DNA of 18,099 bases, from NCBI GenBank assembly GCA_029548025.1, contig JAKPOE010000043.1:1-18099 (forward strand), given 5' to 3'. The stretch's first letter is position 1, and every line of letters begins with the position of its first letter. The translations under genes were made by a program, and so were the position numbers. The notes beneath the pieces were generated by a model. It searched no databases and was not told where the DNA came from. It saw nothing but the letters and a program-made list of their open reading frames with translations. Shown piece by piece: positions 1 to 7,787 of the stretch. This DNA comes from Spirochaetota bacterium. Its GTDB lineage: Bacteria; Spirochaetota; UBA4802; UB4802.

Positions 1-109
1 AAACTGTTGCACCATGCGCTGCTAAACCTTTTGCTATTGACTGTCCAATTCCACGGCTTGCTCCGGTAACAATAGCTATTTTGTTGTCTAAATCAAAGTT
101 GATCTTCAT
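1..109 (-). CDS. Short-chain dehydrogenase/reductase (SDR), 5' end only
   Basis: The first 36 codons of a minus-strand gene that runs off the left edge. The N-terminus has a beta strand followed by the Rossmann-fold dinucleotide motif TGASRGIG (about residues 15-22), the hallmark of classical NAD(P)-dependent short-chain dehydrogenases such as FabG-like 3-oxoacyl reductases. The ATG at 109-107 is preceded by GGAGG at 123-119 with 9 nt spacing, which supports this start. The substrate cannot be deduced because the YxxxK catalytic region lies outside the window. It is divergent from the acyl-CoA synthetase gene, so the two may share control. A role in fatty-acyl or polyketide-type reduction is inference only. 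Confidence 0.85.
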   Translation of the reverse strand, partial: MKINFDLDNKIAIVTGASRGIGQSIAKGLAAHGATV

Positions 110-326
110 ATACCATTGCCTCCATTTTTAAAAAATCATTATTATCATCCGTAAAATGGCACGAATGTTCGTCAAGGCTTTTCGGTAAAATAATAACAAT
201 AGTATAATGACAGTACAACCATCATTTTTAAAATTTTATATAAAGTAACCCATAAATTAAATAACGATTATTCATTTTTATATTGCAAAATAAGTATGCT
301 ATGTCGTAATGCATAAAAAAACAAAT

Positions 327-331
327 GGAGG
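327..331 (+). promoter_or_regulatory. Ribosome binding site fixing the acyl-CoA synthetase start
   Basis: GGAGG lies 5 nt before the ATG at 337. An earlier in-frame ATG at 325 overlaps this Shine-Dalgarno and has no site of its own, so 337 is preferred; the protein then begins MNPLEKL, right before the CoA-binding domain. Confidence 0.8.
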
Positions 332-336
332 ATAGT

Positions 337-2475
337 ATGAATCCCCTTGAAAAATTGATCAATCCTGTATCAATAGCAGTAGTAGGTGCCAGCAACAACC
401 CATTAAAGATGGCAACACTGCATTTACTCAGCATTATGAAAGATGGGTATAAGGGGAGAATCTATGTTATTCACCCTAAAGAGGCATCGGTTTTTGGATT
501 AAAAACGTACAAATCGCCACTTGATTTACCGGAGGCTGTCGATTGCGCATTCTTTGTTATACCTGCACATAACATTCCCGAAACATTAAAAGACTTTGGC
601 ACAATAGGTACCAAAAGAGCTATTATCATCAGCGCAGGATTTAAAGAGATTGGTAAGGAAGGCAAACTATTAGAGGATAAGCTTAAATCAACGGCGGGCA
701 TAAATGGAATCAGGTTTTTAGGTCCAAATTGCATGGGTATTGTCAATACTGAAATATCATTGAATACAACGATTATGGAATATATTGACAGGCCAGGTTC
801 ACTGGGATTTGCTACCCAGAGTGGCACATATATTACCCAATCACTTCACTATTTAAAGAATCATGGGATACGATTGAGTAAAGCGGTAAGTGTTGGCAAT
901 GAAGCAGATATATCCATTATTGATGTTTTAGAATACCTCGCTAATGATGAACAGACAAAAGCTATTGCACTGTATATTGAAGGGATACGTGATATACAAC
1001 GTTTTCTGGATGTGGCTATAACAATAACACCAAAAAAGCCGATTATAGCTCAATATGTTGGTGGTTCTCAGGCTGGAGCTCGTGCTGGTTCAAGTCATAC
1101 CGGTGCTATGGCTGGACCGGATTATATTTATGAAGGATTATTTAAACAGGCTGGTATTATCAGGGTCCATTCTATTGAAGAACTTTTTTTTCATGGGTAT
1201 ATGCTGGCAACACAGCCACGGTTAAAGGGAAACCGCGTCGGTATTATTACCAATTCAGGAGGTCCTGCAACATCAATGGCAAATAGCTGTGAGAAAGAAG
1301 GATTTATTGTTCCAACATTTAGTGTGGAATTACAGAGTAAAATTAAACCTCTTATACCACCCCATGCACAGGCAGGCAACCCTGTTGATATAACCTTTAA
1401 TCTGGATTTAGATGTATTAACCATTACAATTCCAGAACTGGCAATACAAAGTGGTGAGATAGATGCGCTCTGTATACATGGTGCCTATAGAAGAGGATTT
1501 GTTGAAGCAGTATACCCCCATATACGGGAGATTTTAAATATCCAGAATCCTGAGGATATTATCAATATGTTCCCCAGTGATCTGAATACACCAGGAACTA
1601 TCCCCCAAAAACATGGAATCCCTCTGGTTATGTCATCGTTTTATGACTATCAGGATGATTTTACCAAAGCTATGCAGGATCATGATGTTCTTGTGTTTGA
1701 CGCACCTGAAAAGGCTGCAAAGGCATTGGCTTCATTATTACGCTATAAGGAAATTATAAACCGTTTACCGTATAAACCTATCACATTACCTGAAAGCAAC
1801 CCTGAAGCAAAAGCAATTATCCTGGAGGCTAAGAAGAATAATCAGAAAGCCTTAGATGAATATATGGCTAAACGATTGATGTCATTGTATGGCATCCCAA
1901 TCCCTGATGAAAGGCTGATTGAAGATGAAAAACAATTAGATGGTATTGTCACATCCATGAGATATCCTATAGTGATGAAAGCATGTCACCCCAATATTAT
2001 GCATAAAACAGAAAAGGGACTTGTTATGTTACCTATAAAGGACAGTATTGAAGCAAAGCAGGCATTTCAAACCATTCAAAGTCGTGCTGGTTATGCTATC
2101 CCGGTGCTGGCATACCCCATGGTTGAAGGGAAACGGGAATTTATGGTTGGTGCGGTTAATAATAAAGGGTTTGCTCAATCAGTCCTTTTTGGTCTAGGAG
2201 GCATATATACTGAAGTAGTACAGGATGCTACGTTCAGAATTGCTCCTTTAGCAAAACGCGATGCTTATGAAATGTTTAATGATATAAAAGCAAAGACATT
2301 ATTGGGAAAATTTAGAAATATGGATGAAGTGGATAGGGATACACTGGCACAATTGATTGTTACAGTAAGTATGCTACCGGTATTACATCCAGAGATAGCC
2401 GAGATAGATTGTAACCCTGTGATTATAAGTGGGAATAAGCCTGTAGTTGTGGATGCTCTGATAATAATAGAATAA
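337..2475 (+). CDS. Acyl-CoA/acetyl-CoA synthetase (ADP-forming), fused alpha-beta type
   Basis: 712 aa, the usual length of single-chain NDP-forming acyl-CoA synthetases, which interconvert acyl-CoA + ADP + Pi and acid + CoA + ATP in the cytoplasm. Residues about 1-130 form a CoA-binding Rossmann domain (AVVGAS at 14-19, FLGPNCMGI at 127-135). A succinyl-CoA-ligase-like part follows, with SSHTGAMAG at 252-260; H254 fits the phosphohistidine of the family. Residues about 490-712 are an ATP-grasp module (HKTEKG at 556-561, FGLGGIYTE at 618-626, EIDCNPV at 689-695), equivalent to the separate beta subunit of archaeal enzymes. The acid used is not predictable. The next gene starts 4 bp after the stop, so an operon with it is likely. 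An energy-conserving role in acid formation, or acid activation, fits an anaerobe (inference). Confidence 0.92.
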   Translation: MNPLEKLINPVSIAVVGASNNPLKMATLHLLSIMKDGYKGRIYVIHPKEASVFGLKTYKSPLDLPEAVDCAFFVIPAHNIPETLKDFGTIGTKRAIIISAGFKEIGKEGKLLEDKLKSTAGINGIRFLGPNCMGIVNTEISLNTTIMEYIDRPGSLGFATQSGTYITQSLHYLKNHGIRLSKAVSVGNEADISIIDVLEYLANDEQTKAIALYIEGIRDIQRFLDVAITITPKKPIIAQYVGGSQAGARAGSSHTGAMAGPDYIYEGLFKQAGIIRVHSIEELFFHGYMLATQPRLKGNRVGIITNSGGPATSMANSCEKEGFIVPTFSVELQSKIKPLIPPHAQAGNPVDITFNLDLDVLTITIPELAIQSGEIDALCIHGAYRRGFVEAVYPHIREILNIQNPEDIINMFPSDLNTPGTIPQKHGIPLVMSSFYDYQDDFTKAMQDHDVLVFDAPEKAAKALASLLRYKEIINRLPYKPITLPESNPEAKAIILEAKKNNQKALDEYMAKRLMSLYGIPIPDERLIEDEKQLDGIVTSMRYPIVMKACHPNIMHKTEKGLVMLPIKDSIEAKQAFQTIQSRAGYAIPVLAYPMVEGKREFMVGAVNNKGFAQSVLFGLGGIYTEVVQDATFRIAPLAKRDAYEMFNDIKAKTLLGKFRNMDEVDRDTLAQLIVTVSMLPVLHPEIAEIDCNPVIISGNKPVVVDALIIIE

Positions 2476-2479
2476 TACC

Positions 2480-3421
2480 ATGGACAATACCATAACATTG
2501 TATTCAAAAGTAAAGATAATACTCAAGCGCTATTTTGAAGCGCTTAACATGGAGCAACGAGTAGTTGTACCACAATATGATGCTGATTATAAACCAAAAT
2601 GGATTACCATAATTTTGCTCTTCATAGCGACATTTATAACAACATCAATTGCTGGTTCAAATGCCGGTGGTTCCATACTTGAAATTATCATCAATGGTTT
2701 ACCATTTTCATTATCATTGCTCGCTATCCTTTTTGCCCATGAAATGGGGCATTATATCACTGCGCGCTATTTTGGAGTTATTGCAACACCCCCCTATTTT
2801 ATACCGTTTCCATCATTGATAGGTACCATGGGTGCCATAATACGCATAAAGTCGCCCATTCCTGATAAACGTGTTTTATTATACATTGGAGCCATGGGAC
2901 CCATAGCAGGGTTTATTATAAGCTGTATACTGGTGATTGTAGGACTTATGCAATCAAGTGTACAACCTCTTCCGAAACCATCTGGTGATAGTTTCGTACC
3001 TATATTCGGTGATTCACTTCTGTTTGTTTTTTTAGTAAAAATGATACTGGGCAATATCCCACAGGGTTATGATGTATATTTTTCTCCGCTGGCATGGGCT
3101 GGCTGGATAGGCTTTCTGGTAACAAGCTTAAATCTTATGCCCATTGGACAACTGGACGGCAGTCATGTTTTATACGCACTATTTGGGGAAAAGCAACGCT
3201 ATGCTGGCTGGCTATTCTTTGGTATTATATGTATTCTTACTTTTTTATGGGTGGGATGGGTAGTCTGGATAATTTTAACTGTAAGTTTGCTTATGATAGG
3301 TCATCCCTATATCCCTGATGGGAAGCCATTAACAGCAGCAGAGAAAATAATGGGTTATTTATGCATAATAATTTTTATATTTACTTTTATTCCTGTACCG
3401 GTAGTTATATCAGGACAATAA
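2480..3421 (+). CDS. Site-2 protease family intramembrane zinc metalloprotease (M50)
   Basis: 313 aa, strongly hydrophobic. A membrane segment at about 41-58 is followed by the metalloprotease motif HEMGH (87-91), whose two histidines and E88 should bind zinc and catalyse. After the GTMGAI stretch (115-120) and further membrane segments comes the second family motif, NLMPIGQLDG (218-227), where D226 is the third zinc ligand. No PDZ insert is visible; the layout resembles the EGY-like/bacterial 'site-2 protease family' group rather than RseP. It would cleave a transmembrane substrate, which is unknown here; no anti-sigma factor is adjacent. The start has no clear Shine-Dalgarno and lies 4 bp after the preceding stop, suggesting translational coupling. 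An alternative start at M24 cannot be excluded. Confidence 0.9.
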   Translation: MDNTITLYSKVKIILKRYFEALNMEQRVVVPQYDADYKPKWITIILLFIATFITTSIAGSNAGGSILEIIINGLPFSLSLLAILFAHEMGHYITARYFGVIATPPYFIPFPSLIGTMGAIIRIKSPIPDKRVLLYIGAMGPIAGFIISCILVIVGLMQSSVQPLPKPSGDSFVPIFGDSLLFVFLVKMILGNIPQGYDVYFSPLAWAGWIGFLVTSLNLMPIGQLDGSHVLYALFGEKQRYAGWLFFGIICILTFLWVGWVVWIILTVSLLMIGHPYIPDGKPLTAAEKIMGYLCIIIFIFTFIPVPVVISGQ

Positions 3422-3436
3422 ATAAGGGAGGGTAGC

Positions 3437-3961
3437 ATGCCACTCTATGAGATTAATGATCGGAAGCCTGTTATTGGTGAAGGAACATGGATAGCTCCAT
3501 CTGCGCAGATAATTGGTGATGTCAGGATTGGTAGCCGATGCTATATTGGATTTGGAGCAATTATCCGTGGAGATTACGGTACTATTATTATAGGCGATGA
3601 ATCTGCTATTGAAGAATTGTGTATGATTCATGCACGCCCCATGCAATTGGTTACAATAGGAAGACGCGTAACCGTTGGCCACATGGTTATGATTCATGGG
3701 GCTACTATCATGGATAATGCAGTAATAGGCATGCATGCAACCGTAAGTGATAATGCAGAGGTAGGAGAATGGGCGATAGTTGCTGAACATGCGCTGGTTG
3801 TCAATAAACAAAGAATACCTGCTTATAAAATATATGGTGGTGTCCCAGCCAAAGAGATTGGTGATGTACAGCAAAAACATAAAGATATATGGGATGCCGG
3901 GAAACAGGTGTATGTCGATTTGACCTACCAATATCCACAATCTTTTCATAAAATAGATTAA
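3437..3961 (+). CDS. Gamma-carbonic-anhydrase-like left-handed beta-helix protein
   Basis: 174 aa, typical for the YrdA/PaaY/CaiE group. Hexapeptide repeats such as IGDVRIGSRCYIGFGAIIRGD run through residues 12-140, followed by a C-terminal helix. R44 and D46 of the conserved RGD are present, and H65, H82 and H87 match the three zinc ligands with the correct spacing (H-x4-H for the last two). The residues equivalent to the Asn and Gln of the usual NIQD motif are A57 and E59, so carbonic anhydrase activity is doubtful. Such proteins form trimers with zinc at subunit interfaces. A strong GGGAGGG (3426-3432) fixes the start. It is the last gene of the acyl-CoA synthetase set, 15 bp after the protease gene, and is followed by a hairpin terminator. 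Confidence 0.88.
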   Translation: MPLYEINDRKPVIGEGTWIAPSAQIIGDVRIGSRCYIGFGAIIRGDYGTIIIGDESAIEELCMIHARPMQLVTIGRRVTVGHMVMIHGATIMDNAVIGMHATVSDNAEVGEWAIVAEHALVVNKQRIPAYKIYGGVPAKEIGDVQQKHKDIWDAGKQVYVDLTYQYPQSFHKID

Positions 3962-3974
3962 ATTGATTAAAATA

Positions 3975-4005
3975 AAAAAGCATCGTCAAATTGGCGATGC
4001 TTTTT
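3975..4005. terminator. Bidirectional intrinsic terminator
   Basis: The arms GCATCG (3980-3985) and CGATGC (3995-4000) pair perfectly and can extend inward by a wobble and one more pair. They are flanked by five A on the left and five T on the right. The hairpin sits between two convergent genes and so can end transcription from both sides. Confidence 0.9.
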
Positions 4006-4037
4006 CATAATTGTAATGTATTACTATTTTTTTTACA

Positions 4038-6155
4038 TTATTTTTCCATTGCTTCCCAGACATATTCTGCAAGATCAAATGTCTGCAAATTCTGAATATC
4101 AAGTTCGTTTGCACCATCTGAAAGCATGGTTAAACAGAATGGGCATGCAGTACCTATCCTGGTTGCTCCCGTAGCCTGTGCATCTTTTGTTCTGAATTGA
4201 TTGATTCGTGTTCCCAGATGCTCTTCAATCCACATGCGTGCACCACCAGCGCCGCAACAAAAACTACGCTCATGATTTCTGCTCATTTCGACAAAGTTAG
4301 TTCCGGGTATTGCCTTGAGGATGTTTCTTGGCTGATCATAGATGGTATTATACCGTCCAAGGAAACATGAATCATGATAGGTGATGGTTTCGTTCAGTGG
4401 TTTTGTTAATCTTATTTTACCTGATTTAATGAGGTTCATAATAACTTCAGTGTGATGATAAACCTCATAGTTTGCTTCAAGAGGATTACCACTGGAATCA
4501 ACGCCAACTTTTGCAAATTTTGGATATTCTTTTTTAATGGTATTATATCCATGAGGGCAGGTGGTAATAATCTTTTTTATACCATAATTTTTGAATGTTT
4601 CAAGGTTTTGTGTTGCCAGTGCATGGAATAGATATTCATTGCCTGCGCGCATTGCAGAATCGCCACAACATGCTTCTTCAGGACCTAATATACCTACTTT
4701 ATATCCGGCTGCCTGTAAAATTTTACATAGAGCGAGAGCTACTTTCTGATTGCGTTTATCATATGATGCTGCACAGCCAACAAAATATACAAAATCAACA
4801 TTGGGGTCTTCGGCTAATGTTTTAACTCCTAAATCTTCAGTAACCCAATCAGCACGAGCAGCAAAGGCAAATCCATAGGGATTAGAATTATTTTCCATGT
4901 TACCAAATGATGTTTGCAGCTCTGTTGCCATCTTCCCTTCCATAAGGACCTGATAACGGCGCATATCAACAATTTTTGGTACATGCTCAATCTGAACGGG
5001 GCAATTTTCCATACATGCTGCACAGTTGGTACATGACCATATCTCATCATCTAAAACATATTCACCAATCAAAGCTTTTGACTCAACAGTTGATGGATCA
5101 TCTGCGGTCATAAGTTTCGGGATGCGATCATCCATTGCATCTTTCACATCATTGATAATTTTTTTAGGAGATAGTGGTTTTTCAGTCAGGTATGCAGGAC
5201 AATTATCCTGACAGCGTCCACATCGTGTACATGCATCACCATCCATAAGCTGTTTCCATGTAAAGTGTTCAACCATACCTACACCAAATGTTTCGGCTGT
5301 TTCAAATTCTTTTGGGCTTATTACAGGCATTGCAAATTTTGTTTTTGGACTTTCATTGTCAAGATTCTGGAAATAGACATTGAGCATGGTGGTAAGGATG
5401 TGCCCTAATTTATCGGTAGCAATGAGTCCTATGAAGCTGAATGCACCAATCATATGCAACCACCAGTTGATGTAGTGGGTTATCTCAAGGGTTGGAATAC
5501 TTAACCAACCAAAAAGGTGTGCTAATGAATAACCAACCGGTGACCATACCTCAAATTTTGGGAATCCCGTAATGGCTATTCTGAGCGATTCGTTTAAAAA
5601 TCCGGTAAGGATAATAAAAGCTATTAATATCAGTGCAAAGGTATCAATTGGTTTTGTATCCAGCCTGCTTGGCTTTACTTTATAACGCCTCCAGAATGCC
5701 ATAACAAGCCCTACAATAACCGCAACGCCAAAAATATCGCCTGCAAATGACCATAACAGGTATGCATCCCCTACCAAAAATTTAAAATGGAAGAATAGTT
5801 CAGTAACGTCCTCTTGAATCAGGATTATAAATGTTACAATGAATAGTCCTATAAAACCATAGAACAGGCAGGCGTGCATGATCCCTGCATATTTTTCGCG
5901 TAAAACTTTTTTTTGTAAAAATACATATTTAATAAGCGCAATAATTCTTTTTTCCGGGAAATCTGTTCTGAGTTCTGGTTTGCCACGCCTCCAGATTAGT
6001 GCCTTTTGGATCAGGCTGTAAAGAATAAAAATGGCAGCGATTATTAAAAAGATATATACACCCCATCGCATGAAACCATGCATGCCGCCAACATTAAAAT
6101 ACGATTCTCTGGTTATCTGGTCGACAGGCAGATTATATAAACTTGAAAGGCTCAT
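4038..6155 (-). CDS. Membrane-bound iron-sulfur oxidoreductase, ETF:quinone oxidoreductase (EMO)/HdrD-like
   Basis: 705 aa. The N-terminal 250 residues contain about five membrane helices (roughly 32-53, 92-115, 134-154, 172-188, 232-247) with histidines H94, H213, H227 and H234 as possible haem b ligands, as in NarI-type cytochromes. Two 4Fe-4S motifs follow: C309, C312, C315, C319 and C375, C378, C381, C385. Then come two CCG domains, the first with C461, C496-C497 and C533, the second with C597, C633-C634, C671 and C674, as in heterodisulfide reductase subunit D. This architecture is known in ETF:(methyl)menaquinone oxidoreductases of anaerobic acyl-CoA oxidisers, where electrons from acyl-CoA dehydrogenases reach the quinone pool. 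No etfAB genes are in the window, so the partner is inferred. Single-gene unit with its own probable promoter. Confidence 0.85.
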   Translation of the reverse strand: MSLSSLYNLPVDQITRESYFNVGGMHGFMRWGVYIFLIIAAIFILYSLIQKALIWRRGKPELRTDFPEKRIIALIKYVFLQKKVLREKYAGIMHACLFYGFIGLFIVTFIILIQEDVTELFFHFKFLVGDAYLLWSFAGDIFGVAVIVGLVMAFWRRYKVKPSRLDTKPIDTFALILIAFIILTGFLNESLRIAITGFPKFEVWSPVGYSLAHLFGWLSIPTLEITHYINWWLHMIGAFSFIGLIATDKLGHILTTMLNVYFQNLDNESPKTKFAMPVISPKEFETAETFGVGMVEHFTWKQLMDGDACTRCGRCQDNCPAYLTEKPLSPKKIINDVKDAMDDRIPKLMTADDPSTVESKALIGEYVLDDEIWSCTNCAACMENCPVQIEHVPKIVDMRRYQVLMEGKMATELQTSFGNMENNSNPYGFAFAARADWVTEDLGVKTLAEDPNVDFVYFVGCAASYDKRNQKVALALCKILQAAGYKVGILGPEEACCGDSAMRAGNEYLFHALATQNLETFKNYGIKKIITTCPHGYNTIKKEYPKFAKVGVDSSGNPLEANYEVYHHTEVIMNLIKSGKIRLTKPLNETITYHDSCFLGRYNTIYDQPRNILKAIPGTNFVEMSRNHERSFCCGAGGARMWIEEHLGTRINQFRTKDAQATGATRIGTACPFCLTMLSDGANELDIQNLQTFDLAEYVWEAMEK

Positions 6156-6162
6156 GTACAAC

Positions 6163-6168
6163 CCTCCT
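6163..6168 (-). promoter_or_regulatory. Ribosome binding site fixing the iron-sulfur oxidoreductase start
   Basis: AGGAGG on the minus strand lies 7 nt before the ATG at 6155-6153. An in-frame TTG at 6161 lies only 1 nt from this site and is therefore unlikely to be the start. Confidence 0.8.
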
Positions 6169-6205
6169 TATCCATAAAAAATAATTGCATCTAACTTTAG
6201 TTAAC

Positions 6206-6234
6206 AATACTTTAATACTGGAAGTCCTTGTCAA
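6206..6234 (-). promoter_or_regulatory. Possible promoter of the iron-sulfur oxidoreductase gene
   Basis: A perfect -35 hexamer TTGACA (6234-6229, minus strand) is followed after 17 nt by AGTATT (6211-6206), a weak -10 with three of six consensus bases. Perfect -35 with poor -10 would suit an activator-dependent promoter (inference). A palindrome abuts its upstream side. Confidence 0.45.
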
Positions 6235-6256
6235 CACTATTTTAAATAGAATAGTG
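6235..6256. repeat. Operator-like inverted repeat beside the -35 box
   Basis: Perfect 7-bp arms CACTATT and AATAGTG are separated by 8 nt. The element directly abuts the TTGACA of the minus-strand promoter, the usual position for an activator or repressor dimer site. No regulator gene lies beside it. The regulator is unknown. Confidence 0.5.
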
Positions 6257-6335
6257 AGAATATTATGATTGAATAGTAACCTATGAACATGTTGGTAATT
6301 TTAGAATGTGGTAATTGATAATTTATAAAAATGGT

Positions 6336-6364
6336 TTGACGTAACTTTAATATGGTACTATAGT
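6336..6364 (+). promoter_or_regulatory. Sigma70-type promoter of the FlgT/CsgG-like lipoprotein gene
   Basis: TTGACG (6336-6341), a 17-nt spacer and TATAGT (6359-6364): each hexamer matches the consensus at five of six positions. Transcription would start near 6371, leaving a leader of about 38 nt. The -10 box lies within the 10-bp perfect palindrome TACTATAGTA (6356-6365). Confidence 0.75.
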
Positions 6365-6408
6365 ATCATTCATATACAATAAATATTCAATAATTATGAG
6401 GTCCAATT

Positions 6409-7629
6409 ATGAAACGATATTTTTTCTGGACAAGTTTATGTATCATTGTTGCATTAGTGGCATGCGGAGGTGCTCAGAAGCAACAAAAACCATCAAAAAC
6501 AGCATGTGAGATGTGTGGTGAAGCTGATGGGTTTGCTGCCATATTTGATAATGATACAGCACTTGCACGTGATAGAGCCATTGATGATGCTATGAACAAA
6601 TTGGTGAAGATGAAGCTGGGTACTTCCATAGAAGGACGTACAGTCGTTGAAGATTATGCGCTAGTAGAATCCATTGTTGAGGCAAAATCAACAGGTATGG
6701 TAAGAAACTGGAAAGTTATTAAAGAAGGTGCACAGGAAGGTGCATATACAGTCAGAATTTATGGTGAGGTATATCCACAGGCTGTTAATGATACTATAGA
6801 GGCAACATTGAAAAATTATGGGCGTCCTAAGTTCATGATACTCATCAATGAAACCTTTGAAGGTCAAAAGCATGAACCAGGCTTCACTGTTACAGAGCTT
6901 ACCATGATGGAGATTATGCAAAATGCCGGGTTTGAATTTGTGGATGCAGCAACTGTCCAGCAGTTAATAAAAAAAGATAAAGCAAAGATGATGCAGGCGA
7001 TGATAGGACGGGTTGGTGGGGCTGTACAGGAGCTTTTGCTTGATGATGTTGGAGCTGAATGTATCATAGTAGGTGATGTTACAACAACAGACCAGTCAAA
7101 TGTTTTACAGCAGTATTCAGCAAATATGAAATCTAAACAGGCAATCTTAAACCTGAAAGCTATCGATGTCTATACCGGTAGCATCTTAGCTTCAACCAGT
7201 ACCAACATGCCAGGTGCTCATATCAATGCTGAAGCAGCATCAAAGAAAGCTATTCAGAGTGCCCTTGTAAAGATTTTAGGCAGTACTGATGAAGAAACAG
7301 GTAAGTTTAAATCAGGTCCATTTATGAATCAGATTACTAAAAAATTTTTGTTAGCTGCAACACATCGTATGATTACATTAAATATTGTAGGGCTTGATTA
7401 TAACGATTTAACTAAATTCCGTGATATATTACAGAATAGGATACGAGGCATTCAAAAGGTATATGTCCGCGGGCAGGCTGGAAAACAGTCAAAGATTGAT
7501 GTTGAGTTTGCTGGCAAAACAACGGATTTAGCTGATGAATTGGTTGGTAAAGCGAGTAGCATTGGGTTTAAAATTGAGGTTAAAGAAACATATCCCAATA
7601 AAATTATGTTGATAGCCCAGAAATTGTAA
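6409..7629 (+). CDS. Lipoprotein with FlgT_N/LPP20-like and CsgG-like regions
   Basis: 406 aa. A lipoprotein signal peptide ends in the lipobox LVAC, with C19 as the lipidated residue. Residues about 42-125 (ALARDRAIDDAMNKLVKM and a following beta-rich stretch) resemble the N-terminal domain of LPP20/FlgT-type envelope proteins. Residues about 138-290 resemble the CsgG/TolB-N-like middle region (KFMILINE, then a helix, then VGAECIIVGDV). About 319-405 looks like a small alpha/beta domain. A CxxC pair, C33 and C36, lies just after the anchor. The likely location is the periplasmic face of the outer or inner membrane; a role in flagellar or envelope assembly is only suggested by family. GAGG (6398-6401) is 7 nt from the ATG. 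Monocistronic between its own promoter and terminator. Confidence 0.7.
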   Translation: MKRYFFWTSLCIIVALVACGGAQKQQKPSKTACEMCGEADGFAAIFDNDTALARDRAIDDAMNKLVKMKLGTSIEGRTVVEDYALVESIVEAKSTGMVRNWKVIKEGAQEGAYTVRIYGEVYPQAVNDTIEATLKNYGRPKFMILINETFEGQKHEPGFTVTELTMMEIMQNAGFEFVDAATVQQLIKKDKAKMMQAMIGRVGGAVQELLLDDVGAECIIVGDVTTTDQSNVLQQYSANMKSKQAILNLKAIDVYTGSILASTSTNMPGAHINAEAASKKAIQSALVKILGSTDEETGKFKSGPFMNQITKKFLLAATHRMITLNIVGLDYNDLTKFRDILQNRIRGIQKVYVRGQAGKQSKIDVEFAGKTTDLADELVGKASSIGFKIEVKETYPNKIMLIAQKL

Positions 7630-7687
7630 GAAGGTTTTTCATAGACATTATTACTCTTTCTTATAGTAACAATAGCTTTGTTACACA

Positions 7688-7724
7688 AAAATGCCAGAGA
7701 ATAGTTTCTCTGGCATTTATTTTG
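7688..7724 (+). terminator. Intrinsic terminator after the lipoprotein gene
   Basis: An 11-bp perfect stem ATGCCAGAGAA (7691-7701) / TTCTCTGGCAT (7706-7716) has a 4-nt loop, extra A-T pairs at its base and a following TTATTTT. It ends the unit 60 bp after the stop codon. Confidence 0.9.
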
Positions 7725-7725
7725 A

Positions 7726-7754
7726 TTGACACATGTTGCATGGTTGGATACATT
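7726..7754 (+). promoter_or_regulatory. Sigma70-type promoter of the 122-aa hypothetical gene
   Basis: Consensus TTGACA (7726-7731), a 17-nt spacer and TACATT (7749-7754, four of six). It begins immediately after the preceding terminator; transcription would start near 7761, about 27 nt before the ATG. Confidence 0.7.
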
Positions 7755-7787
7755 AAATTTGAAAAGTTTTTGTAGCGGGAGTTTATA

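Noticed and set aside
161..172. LexA/SOS box
   Set aside because: The arms are separated by 2 nt, not the 4 nt of the CGAAC-N4-GTTCG type box, and the flanking genes are not SOS genes.
203..311. TATAAT at 203-208 and TTGCAA at 283-288 as promoter parts for the acyl-CoA synthetase gene
   Set aside because: Neither has a partner hexamer at 16-18 bp; a promoter must exist here but I cannot place it.
325..336. ATG at 325 as the acyl-CoA synthetase start
   Set aside because: It overlaps the Shine-Dalgarno GGAGG that serves the ATG at 337 and adds four residues not expected in the family.
3410..3949. Long antisense reading frame (179 codons) opposite the carbonic-anhydrase-like gene
   Set aside because: It is the shadow of a gene with clear family motifs; its composition (rich in Tyr, His, Cys, Ile) is typical of a reverse frame and it has no ribosome site.
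6156..6161. TTG at 6161 as the oxidoreductase start
   Set aside because: It lies one nucleotide from the AGGAGG; the ATG at 6155 has ideal spacing.
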